Origin: Microcyclospora pomicola
Lineage: Eukaryota > Ascomycota > Dothideomycetes > Capnodiales
Reading direction: 5' to 3'
Length of the DNA: 64,000 nucleotides
Assembly (NCBI GenBank): GCA_002786065.1
Contig: NHNY01000039.1
Span: 86,168-150,167, forward strand
The notes below the pieces were generated by a model, which ran no database searches, was not told the DNA's origin, and saw only the letters and a program-made list of their open reading frames with translations. Position 1 is the stretch's first letter. Every line of letters starts with the position of its first letter. Position numbers and translations under genes: made by a program. Below are positions 10,963 through 20,281 of this stretch, piece by piece.

Positions 10963-13288
10963 ATGGCCTACTTGGAGAACGAGATCACAGCCATGAACGA
11001 AATGGCCGATCTTGAGAGCGGCCAGGAGAAGAAATTTGGCCATGTCACCGTCACCCCGGTCGACGGTTCTGAACGACCTGTGCTTGGTCGAAGGAAGACA
11101 ACCGGAAGCCTGAATCAGAACATCGCCGAGGAAGGCTCAAAGACATTACCGTTATACGAGGGAGAGGAAGATACTCTGACCAAGATTGGAAATGTCCTCT
11201 GGAAAATCCACTCCGCCTCTGTTATTACGCGCTATGCTCTATACATCCTGCCTGTCGCGATCCTGCTCGCCATTCCTCTCATTGTGATGGCCACCTTACC
11301 CGGCACGCACCTTGCAGGCAACACCCCGCTTCTGGGATTGTTCATCTGGATTGAAGTGCTGTGGGTGAGCCTTTGGCTCTGCAAGCTTGTCGCGCAAGCC
11401 ACGCCAATTTTGTTCCAAGCAGCATGCGGTCTGATCAGCACCGGAGTGAGGAAGTACTCGTTAGTCCTCATGGCACTCGAAATCCCTATCTCGCTTTTCC
11501 TCTGGACCATCGTCGGATACTGCACCAGCTTGCCTCTGGTCGGGCTTTTCCGCTCGCAATCGCACCCGGTAGACGGCTGGGTTGTCATCGTGCAGAAGAT
11601 CTTCAAAGCCGGCATCATCGTGGCTTGTATCTTCGTCGTGGAGAAGACATTCATCCAAGTCATCACGATCAACTATCATCGCAAGCAATATGACCAGAAG
11701 ATCCGAGAAAGCAAGAAGCTGACCAAGATCCTTGACCACCTGTACGATGCATCGCGCAAGATCTTCCCCGAGTTCTGTCGAGAATTCCAGGAAGAAGATG
11801 CCGACATCCAAGGAAACACACTGACAGAGGTTCGACGCACGCTAGCACGAGCCGGCGTCCACACACGTCTCATCAGCGACATGGGCCGCGTTCGCGACAA
11901 GATGACTGCAGCTTTCGGCGCAATGGCCTCTGACATCTCCGGAAAGCAAGTCTTCAACGCGAGCGCAGCACACTCGATCGTCATTGAAGCGCTGGAGACG
12001 GAACGAGCATCCAAAGCTTTGGCTCGTCGCTTGTGGCTTTCCTTCGTCGGCGAGGGTCGTGACGTGCTTGTCAAGCACGATCTGATCGAGGTTCTCGGAG
12101 CCCAACATTCTGAGGAGGTCGACGAGATCTTCGTGACGCTGGACCGTGATGGAAACGGCGATGTCAGTCTCGAGGAGATGACGATGCTTGTCATGGGCGT
12201 GGGAACCGAGCGCAAGAACCGCGCTGTCAGTATGCACGACATCAGTCAGGCTATCGCTGTCCTGGACAAGATGCTGAGTCTTGTCGTCCTTGTCGGTGAG
12301 TTTGCCGTTCGATCGAAGCACGCGGCAGAATGCTAACCATAATTTCAATAGCCATTGCCTTCATCTACGCAACCTTTTTCTCACAAGCCTTTGCTGCCAA
12401 GACGACTTCGCTCTGGACATCCTTCACCGGTCTTGCTTTCGCCATTGGCGGCACAGTCACCGAGTTCCTCGCGAGCTGCATCTTCCTCTTCGTCAAGCAC
12501 CCGTACGATGTCGGTGACCGTGTCACTATCAACGATGCAGAGCTTATCGTCCAACATATCTCATTGATGTACTCTGTTTTCCGACGGGTCGACAGCGATG
12601 CGACCTTGCAAATCCCGCACAACGTCGCCAACGGACTCTGGATCGAGAACGTGACAAGGAGTAAATGTATGAAGGAACGTCTATCCATCAATGTGGCAGC
12701 GACAACAAGCATGGAGGACATCCTGGCGCTGCGCGGTGAACTGTCCAAGTTCGTCTCATCAGAAGCCAACAAACGTGACTTCCAGCCTGAGTTCGACATT
12801 GAACTGCGAAACCTGGGTGATATGAAGTCTCTCGAATTGAGAGTCGAGATCCGACACAAGGTATGTGAAAGCAAGTCTGACATACACGTCGCAAACAAGC
12901 TAACATGATGCAGTCCAACTTCGCAAACGAACGACTACGAAACATTCGCCGCAACAAATTCATGGTGGAACTCCTTGCGTCCATGCGTCGTATCCCCATT
13001 GAGCCTCCAGGCGGCTCGAGCCCTCCGCTTGGCGATCCATCAAACCCGTCCTACAATGTGTCGGTATCCGATCGAGAGGCGGTAGATGCCCGCAAAGTCC
13101 ATGCCACCAAGCATGAGTCGGCGAGGCTGTTCCCTGTCGGCACCAGCCTTGCCGAGCTGACGCCTGATGCGATGTCATCCGGCTTCAAGAATCCTGCGCA
13201 GGCTATGTTTTCGAGCATCACAGGGAGAAAGTTCAGCATCGCCGAGGGCGCTTTGATGGGACGGAGGAGTATTGATTCAACGAGGTGA
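10963..13288 (+). CDS. EF-hand MscS-type mechanosensitive channel (Msy1/Msy2-like)
   Basis: Predicted calcium-regulated mechanosensitive cation channel; characterised S. pombe Msy1 and Msy2 act at the ER in the hypo-osmotic response. Three exons, 10963-12295, 12352-12860 and 12914-13288, give 738 aa. The start is the first ATG after a pyrimidine-rich leader. Hydrophobic segments lie near residues 86-112, 119-148, 165-196, 205-232 and 437-460. A canonical EF-hand loop DRDGNGDVSLEE is at about 394-405. The pore-lining and beta domain of MscS follows (FVKHPYDVGDRVTI, then LQIPHNVAN). This TM-EF-hand-MscS order is diagnostic of the fungal family. The C-terminal tail is Ser/Pro-rich and probably disordered. 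Confidence 0.93.
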
Positions 13289-13795
13289 TGGACTGGTATC
13301 ACCCGCGAAGCTGTCTATTTGTAAATTAACTAATGTCTGATGTGTGCATGATTTATCTAACAGCCTTGTACTCTCACAGTGCGCATGTCTCGTTCTCACA
13401 GATTCGCTGGAAGTGTTGCTCTGAAAGTGGTCCTCATGCACACGATCTCCGATTGTACAATGTATCGCGCAATGCCACGGGCTCATAAGCATCGACGCAG
13501 CAAGCCGTGAGCTCGTTTGCAGGTTTCTCCCCATGATGTTCCGCACCTTAAAGTATCGTTTGTGGACTCTGGCAGAACAAACATAACACTGACACAGTAT
13601 CTTGTTGCTAGCTATACTGTCATATTGCTTCGGCCCGGCATATGAGGATAGCGGGGACATGGGTGGGGCTGATACGACGTTCGATGATGCATGAGATCTC
13701 GCCGTGAGACATCACTTGCCAGATCAGTGAACATTCGATCTGTTGTGCTCGAGCCTCTGTCAATGTCAGCCATCCAACTTGCTCCCTGAGGCAAC
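13289..13795. other. intergenic region
   Basis: Short spacer between the channel and the co-directional amidase. Nothing else recognised. Confidence 0.5.
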
Positions 13796-15544
13796 ATGGC
13801 AGACTGGAAAGCTGCAGGCCGAGCCAAAGCCGAGTCCATCCTCGCGCTCATCCCCAAGGAATGGCGCTTAGACCATATTCCGTCCGTCGAGGAGCAACGA
13901 GACGTCACGGGCGCCTACGTCCACCAGTATCTGGAAAAGCAAGAAATCGAGATCACCGAGACGAATGCCGTGGACATTGTTCGGAAGACATCCGCAGGAA
14001 TCTGGTCGGCGGTGGCGGTCACAAAAGCGTTTTGCCACCGTGCGGCCATTGCTCACCAGTTGCTCAATTGCTTACATGAGATCTTCTTCGATGCGGCGAT
14101 CCGGGACGCCGAGGCTGCGGACCAGTATCTCAAGGAACATGGTCGGCCGATGGGGATGTTGCACGGCTTGCCTGTGTCCCTGAAAGACCAATTCCACGTC
14201 AAGGATGTAGAGACGACGATGGGGTATATTGGGTGGATTGGGACTTTCGAAGGCAAGAAGGGCACCGGTCGAGAGAAGGTGTTTGAGAGCGAGATGGTCC
14301 GCGAACTGAGGAGCCTGGGAGCGATACTCTACGTCAAGACGAGCGTGCCGCACACTTTGATGTGTGGTGAGACGATCAACAACATCATCGGATATACGCT
14401 CAATCCTAAGAACCGGAACTTGTCGGCTGGAGGTAGTTCAGGTGGTGAAGGTGCCTTGATCGGACTGCGTGGTAGTCCATTGGGCTTTGGCAGTGATATC
14501 GGGGGCAGTGTACGCATCCCCGCTGCCTTCAACGGCCTTTATGGCATTCGGCCGTCCTCTGGCAGGTTACCTTATGAGGGCGTGGCCAACAGTATGGATG
14601 GGCAGAACAGCATCCTGTCTGTTCTTGGGCCTTTGGTAACAAGCGCGGACGCTCTTAAGCTAGCTTTCGAATCCTTGCTGTCCACCAAGCCCTGGCTTCA
14701 CGATCCGCTGGTCGCCGAGATCCCATGGCGTGACGATGCGCACGCCGCCGTCCTCGATCCTATCAAACGGTTACAGTCCCCGCTCACTTTCGCCGTCATG
14801 AGGCACGACGGCTCCTGTGCCCCTCATCCTCCTGTAAGCAGAGCTGTTGATATGGTCGTGCACACTCTCGAGCACCTCGGCCATCAAGTCATCGAGTGGA
14901 AGCCCACGGTCTCTCATCGCGAGATCATGGCCGTCTGTGGCGAGATCTGGCAGTTTGATGGTGGGAATGACTGCCGTTCGGCGTTTGCCCTCTCAGGCGA
15001 AGAACCAGCACCTCAGATCATGTTTGACGAACAGCCCCAGGCCAATGCCAGCGCCATCATGGACGTCAACGTCCGAAAACGCCAGCTGCAGAAGGCCTAC
15101 ATAGAGTACTGGAACTCAACTGCAACGCTCACAAAGACTGGTAAGCCTGTGGACGCGGTCATATGTCCTCTCGCGCCCTTTCCAGCTGCGCGTCCAAGCA
15201 AATATACATACTACGGGTATAGTACATGGGTGAATGTGCTTGACTACTCAGCAGTGGTTCTGCCTGTCACGAATGTAGACAAGACTGTGGATAAGAAGCT
15301 TGAAGGCTTCAAGGGCGTGGATACGACGGATGATGAAGTTCAAGCAGATTGTGAGTTTCCCTTGTCGCTCTTCTCGCAATCGATCTGTGCTTGGCTGACA
15401 CTATCCCTCGCAGATGATCCGGATATCTACGATGGAGCGCATGTTGCCGTACAACTTGTAGGGCGACGTTTTCAGGAGGAGAAGATGATTGCTCTCGCGA
15501 GTTACGTGTGCACTGAGCTTGGAAGGGCAACGAATGCGTTGTGA
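13796..15544 (+). CDS. cytosolic amidase (acetamidase-like, amidase signature family)
   Basis: Amidase-signature hydrolase, probably releasing ammonia and a carboxylate from small amides, similar in layout to fungal general amidases and acetamidases. A 63-nt intron at 15351-15413 (GTGAG..CGCAG) leaves 561 aa; it is a multiple of three with no stop. The Ser-cisSer-Lys triad is visible: Lys130 in PVSLKDQ, Ser215 in AGGSSGGEGA, and nucleophile Ser238 in GSDIGGSVRIPAAF. There is no signal peptide. The true substrate is unknown. Confidence 0.9.
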   Translation: MADWKAAGRAKAESILALIPKEWRLDHIPSVEEQRDVTGAYVHQYLEKQEIEITETNAVDIVRKTSAGIWSAVAVTKAFCHRAAIAHQLLNCLHEIFFDAAIRDAEAADQYLKEHGRPMGMLHGLPVSLKDQFHVKDVETTMGYIGWIGTFEGKKGTGREKVFESEMVRELRSLGAILYVKTSVPHTLMCGETINNIIGYTLNPKNRNLSAGGSSGGEGALIGLRGSPLGFGSDIGGSVRIPAAFNGLYGIRPSSGRLPYEGVANSMDGQNSILSVLGPLVTSADALKLAFESLLSTKPWLHDPLVAEIPWRDDAHAAVLDPIKRLQSPLTFAVMRHDGSCAPHPPVSRAVDMVVHTLEHLGHQVIEWKPTVSHREIMAVCGEIWQFDGGNDCRSAFALSGEEPAPQIMFDEQPQANASAIMDVNVRKRQLQKAYIEYWNSTATLTKTGKPVDAVICPLAPFPAARPSKYTYYGYSTWVNVLDYSAVVLPVTNVDKTVDKKLEGFKGVDTTDDEVQADCEFPLSLFSQSICAWLTLSLADDPDIYDGAHVAVQLVGRRFQEEKMIALASYVCTELGRATNAL

Positions 15545-15828
15545 TACTCTTGATGGCAGCATGGAAATAAGAAGACCCATGATATGTGATATGGGGACTT
15601 GGTAACTGTAGCACTATTCAAATTGCCAACTTTTGGTAGATCAATAGACTTATCTGGTCTGGAGCAATGCAACGAATAAACTCTCGCAGACGAGGTGCAG
15701 CAGGAGAAAAAGGATAAAGACAAGCACTGCACACATAAGTGAACTGGCATGGCACCCGAAATCATGATCATCATCTCACGTCAACCATCAGCCCTACAAC
15801 AGGCTCACACGACCACCGCCTGACCGTT

Positions 15829-17807
15829 CTACTGGTCGCGCACAGGCTTGAGGAAGGCAGCAAAGAATCTTGTCAACTCCGCTTCCACTTCCTCGCCTCC
15901 TAGCGGTAGAACAGCAGAGACGTACTGGTCGGGCCTCACAACCACAACGCAGCCCTTTTCCGGATCAACGCCACGGTTCTTGTAGATTTCGCCGGACCCG
16001 AAGCCGTAAGAGGCTTCATCTGTGAAAACCTTCTCATAGTCGTGCAGGCCGAACCTGCCTTTCCGTGGAAACAGCAAAGATGGGAGACTTGTTATGGGGA
16101 TTATGTGCCGGGACTGCGACGGCGTTGGAGGCAGTATGCAACGCACATCGATCACGCTGTCGATATCTTGTGCATGTGGGGTGTAGAGTGGGAGCAGCGT
16201 GGTGCTAAAGAAAGTGCAGACCTGCGCCAGCAGTGAAGTTGATGAGAGAGGATCCGAGGACGTGGCATTGAAAAGTAAGATGCGCCAGCGGCCATCAGCA
16301 GAGATGGTGTGTCCAAGATGCACCGGTCTCGCATCACTCAGACGTAGGACCTGGCAGGAGTGAAAGCGCGTGCCAATCTGGAAGCCCGATGCCAGAGACT
16401 GGTAAATACTGACGTTACTGGTAATGAGGGACGGTGCATAGCGAGTTTCTACGCCAGCCATAAATCGACCTTGCCTGGTAAAGTAATCCTGAAATACCGC
16501 TGGATCGACGTCGTCGTTCTCGGCAGACGACTTGCCATCAGCTAAAGTCCTCGCCTTCGGTTTCGCAGCGAACAATTTAGCAATCTGTCGATCAAAATCA
16601 ATCAATAATTGCGCAATGGCTTGTCGTTCGTCGGAGTACGTATGCAGCAACTTCGGATCAGCAGTGCCGTGCAAGACCGCGGCGAGTTTCCAGCCGAGAT
16701 TGTAAGTGTCGTTCATGGAGACGTTCATGCCTTGACCAGCTTTTGCAGAATGCGTGTGACATGCATCGCCAGCAATGAAGACCCTTGGCGTGCGCTTTAC
16801 ACGATCCGTTAGAGGCACATCATCGAAATGATCGGTCAGGCGCTGTCCGACCTCATACACGGACCAATGTGCAACGTCCTTGACCTCGAAACTGAACGGG
16901 CTGAAGATTTGCTTCGCCCGAGCGATGAGGGTCTCTGCCGTGACGTTCTTGGACGAGATTCGTTCGTCCTGTTTCAGCTTGTCGAGTTCGATGTAAAAGC
17001 GTACCAAGTAGCCGCCCTCTCTGGGGATGATAAGGATACTACCTTCTTGGGCGGAGTGGATGGCAGTCTTGAGTCTGATGTCCGGAAAACCCGTCACAAC
17101 CAGAGCATCCAAGACACCCCAAGCCTGGTTCGCAAAATCTCCTTTCATCTCCAAGCCAAGCGCACGACGGACAGCACTGCGAGCGCCGTCACACCCAACA
17201 ACGTATCTCGCGTGGATGATCTCTTTTTCGCTCTCATGTCCTTTATCTGATCTCTCCACTTCTACCTCTACCCTCTCATCCTGCGCCTCCGCAATGTTTA
17301 GTCCCACCATATACCTAGCATACGTCGGTTCCAGCCTCGTCGCGCTCCATTTCATGCTCTCAAGCCACAAGTCATGTAGTCTGGCCTGGTTGAGGATGAC
17401 ATGAGGAAACTCCGAAAGTCCTTCTTCGGTATCCCTGATTCTTCCACTCCGAACAAGTCCCTCCCCGTTCTCCCCCGGACTCCAGAACGTTGTCTCATTG
17501 ACCCAATACGCTTCCTTCAGCACCTTTTCGCTGAAGCCAAAAGCTTCGAAGATCTCGACCGTGCGACATTGCAGCCCATCCGCCTGACCCTGCTGCAGCG
17601 GGCCTGAGCGAGAGTCGATGATCCGCGTGGTGATCCGAGGGAAGCGCGAGAGCTGGGTCGCAAGAAGCAGGCCTGCGGGACCAGAGCCTACAATCAAGAC
17701 ATCGACTTCCGAGGGGAGAGAAGTCTGGATTTGGGCGCGGATGTGCCATCGAATTGCAACTTCAATGGATCGCCAGCGCCTTTGACGCCGTTGAGGTGGT
17801 ATTGCAT
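15829..17807 (-). CDS. FAD-dependent phenol 2-monooxygenase-like enzyme, 5' frame conflict
   Basis: Flavoprotein aromatic hydroxylase of the PHBH/phenol hydroxylase class, with an N-terminal FAD domain and C-terminal thioredoxin-like domain. Seen: dinucleotide fold VLIVGSGPAGLLLATQL, substrate/FAD motif GRIRDTEEGLSEFPHVILNQ, and the second FAD motif VFIAGDACHTHSAKAGQGMN. The ATG at 17807 opens the family-typical start MQYHLNGVKGAGDP, but that frame stops soon and the conserved body (from LPSEVDVLIVG) is one frame over. The body frame has no ATG upstream; it opens only at a TTG at 17844. Either one base is missing or extra between about 17700 and 17780, or a 62-nt intron with a poor GTCAAA donor joins MQYHLNG directly to TSLPSEVD. 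The rest of the gene is intact, about 620-660 aa. Confidence 0.82.
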
Positions 17808-18416
17808 CGTATCGCCATTGAACGGACCTCTTCAGAAAGTGCAAGATGAGAAAGAAACTTGAGGGGACTTATCTTGATTCTCTTCCGGCGGAGCCGTGAA
17901 TATGCTGCATAGCTATGTCGTCGTTCATGGCATCGCTCGGCATGGTCGAGTTAGCGAAGCTCCGAAAAGAGTTATGGGAGTCTGCATGTCGGGTCCGGCA
18001 CATGTCGTCGGCTGCACGTCAACTTTGGCGGGGTTCCTCTCGATACATGGAGTGTCTCCCTTGATCACTATGTTCAAGACGAGCTTCATGATACCTCACA
18101 TGTAGTCCTCGATAAGTGTTATCACGGAGGGAGAAATGATGACGCGCGCTCTAAATTGGATTCAACTGCAAGGGAATCGCGGTCAGTCAGCGGATTGACC
18201 CCCAAGCTCATGCTATTCCTAAGGTATACTTGTATAAGACTTCGTTCTTCATGTGTAGCGTCAGCATGGACGTACAATAACGAAAGCTTCACGAGGTGGC
18301 ATCTCATCTGAGGATGTCTGGATCCCCTCTCCGTGAGATATCCTTCACTCGAGAAGCCAAAACTGCCAACAATGCGTCGTCTTCGCTCGAAAGCATCGCC
18401 AATGCAGACAGTCATC
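17808..18416. other. intergenic region
   Basis: Spacer between the monooxygenase promoter side and the 3' end of the P-loop ATPase. No gene recognised. Confidence 0.45.
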
Positions 18417-19964
18417 TCATCTCGTTGCTAAACCTGCCATTTGCTGGGTGATTCCAGAACCATCATCGCTATCCTCAGCATCGTCGTCGCTGTCGTTGTC
18501 AACATCGTCGTCGTCGTAGTCATCGTCATCGCTATCGTCTTCATTGCCGGAAGAAAGCGCCAATCTACTCTTCCCACCGTCAACGCCGGATCTCTTCCTG
18601 GTCTGCATCTTCATCACATTCGCGCCGAGCTTCTTCACCCCCTTTGTTGAGTCATAGCATACATATGCAGACGGAGAAAAGACAAAGGACTCGCCAACCC
18701 GCAAGTCCACGATTCGTGTGAACATCTCCTTCTGCTCCTCCAGAGTCGCGGTCATTCCAGACGCACCGCTGAGATGATCCTTCATGGCATGGTACCAAGC
18801 TGGAGACGTGAAGCGATGCACGATGCTGATGGAGCAGAGGTCGAGCAGCTTTGGCGAGATGGTGGGTTCCTGCGTGGCAATCAACACTCGTGTAGCATTG
18901 TGGCGCTGCTCGCGAATGGTCCGCAGAAGGCGGTCAGTGAAATTGCTTGCTGCAGCCGATTCATCCATGTACTTGTGTGCTTCGTCTAAGGCGACGACCA
19001 GCCCACTGCGTGGTCGATTCTCCTTGACCAGGCTGAGGCAGATATCGAACAGTACACAAATGGTGGCGTTGTCAATGAAGGGATCGCTAAGATCGACGAT
19101 GGTGAGAGTGCCGGGATCAAGAGTGAAGAGTGGTTTCGTCGTCTTCGTTGCCTTAGGATCGACCGTGAAGCTGTCCAAGAGTCCGAAGCGAAGGCTCATC
19201 GGACCTGTTTGGTCTCTTGAAAAGCCTTCTTTCGCGACCGCAGTGCGAAAAGCGTAATAGTCGAAAGACTTTCCCGTGTTACCTTGCTCACGAAGGATGC
19301 GCTGGATGACTTCCATGTACAACGGCACGGAGCCCGATTTCTCCGAGAAGGCCATGAGCTTGTGCATCCGCTCGACGCTCAAATCGTGCGATCGAAGCTC
19401 CAGCTTGTGCACCTGTAGTCCACTACCAGCTATTCCAGCAACGCCGTTAGCACCCGGCAGGCTTTTGTACTTCCTCTCGAGTTGGTTGAAGTAACTTTTG
19501 GACGCAAGCACCCGGACTGGAATGCCTCGAGAACAGAGATTGGCGGCCTCAGCAACAGCAGCACCAGAATCGGTATCGAAGTGGAAGACCACTCCTGCTA
19601 CAGGTGCGACAAGTGTGCCAGCAGAAGGATTCTTGAGCAGACAATTCTCAAGCATCGTGCTCAGCGTGTAACTTTTGCCACTCCCCTGCGAACCACAGAT
19701 GAAGGTCGAATTAGGCGCGTTTATGTTCAGCATGATAGGCTCGTCCACGCCGATGGCGTCGTCTTCGTCTCCAGTGTTGAAGCCGAGAAGACCGAACTGC
19801 GGCAAGACAGCTGTTGACCTGTTTTGACGATCGACTTGATGCTTGACCTTCAGTGAGAAGAGCGGGCTTGTGCGAATCTCTTCTTCCCGGCCACTCCGAC
19901 CACCAGCATCACCCATGAATAGTTTCTGGTATCTCTGCTTCTGCTGCTCGTATGCTGAAGCCAT
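18417..19964 (-). CDS. P-loop ATPase of unassigned function (HerA/FtsK-like fold suspected)
   Basis: Single-exon 515-aa protein. Walker A GSQGSGKS is at 91-98 and Walker B LVVALDEAHKYM at about 322-333 with Asp327-Glu328, followed by an arginine-bearing stretch (LLRTIREQRHNATRVLIATQEP) and a sensor-like TQEPT. The DEAHKY-plus-TQ pattern resembles HerA/FtsK/VirB4-type ASCE ATPases more than AAA proteins, which is an inference. The C-terminal 60 residues include a strongly acidic D/S run (about 470-500). There is no signal peptide or membrane segment. Similar proteins occur in filamentous fungi as uncharacterised P-loop proteins; I cannot assign a substrate. Confidence 0.78.
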   Translation of the reverse strand: MASAYEQQKQRYQKLFMGDAGGRSGREEEIRTSPLFSLKVKHQVDRQNRSTAVLPQFGLLGFNTGDEDDAIGVDEPIMLNINAPNSTFICGSQGSGKSYTLSTMLENCLLKNPSAGTLVAPVAGVVFHFDTDSGAAVAEAANLCSRGIPVRVLASKSYFNQLERKYKSLPGANGVAGIAGSGLQVHKLELRSHDLSVERMHKLMAFSEKSGSVPLYMEVIQRILREQGNTGKSFDYYAFRTAVAKEGFSRDQTGPMSLRFGLLDSFTVDPKATKTTKPLFTLDPGTLTIVDLSDPFIDNATICVLFDICLSLVKENRPRSGLVVALDEAHKYMDESAAASNFTDRLLRTIREQRHNATRVLIATQEPTISPKLLDLCSISIVHRFTSPAWYHAMKDHLSGASGMTATLEEQKEMFTRIVDLRVGESFVFSPSAYVCYDSTKGVKKLGANVMKMQTRKRSGVDGGKSRLALSSGNEDDSDDDDYDDDDVDNDSDDDAEDSDDGSGITQQMAGLATR

Positions 19965-20281
19965 TTCGTCGTACTTTGGTCAGTGTGAAAATGGAAAGCA
20001 GAAATTTCGAGGACTGCATGCTGACAAGGGGCAATGGGAAAGGGGTAATTAGGGAAGTGTTTGCCATGTGATAGCAGAACAATCAACGAAAAACGAAACG
20101 CAACACATTTTTGACAAACAGCACTGTTTGCGCTTCCGTAGTCGCTTGCATAGGAACGAGAGAATATTTGTCGCTACCCAAAAGCATCAGCTCGCAATTG
20201 TACACAACAATGAACTCCCAACCCAATGACAAACGCCTCTTGCCCATGTTTGTGCGGACGCCATCCATGAATCGCACCAAT
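19965..20281. other. short intergenic region
   Basis: About 300 nt between the ATPase start and the DUG2-like stop. No additional feature recognised. Confidence 0.5.

Noticed and set aside
10486-11043. 185-codon minus-strand frame
   Set aside because: Overlaps the 5' end of the clear MscS gene antisense and has no motifs.
2163-17844. Possible secondary-metabolite cluster (peroxidase, lipase, amidase, monooxygenase)
   Set aside because: No polyketide synthase, NRPS, terpene cyclase or dedicated transporter; housekeeping genes are interspersed.
17808-17844. TTG at 17844 as monooxygenase start
   Set aside because: Not an ATG, and the family start sequence is found at 17807 in another frame.
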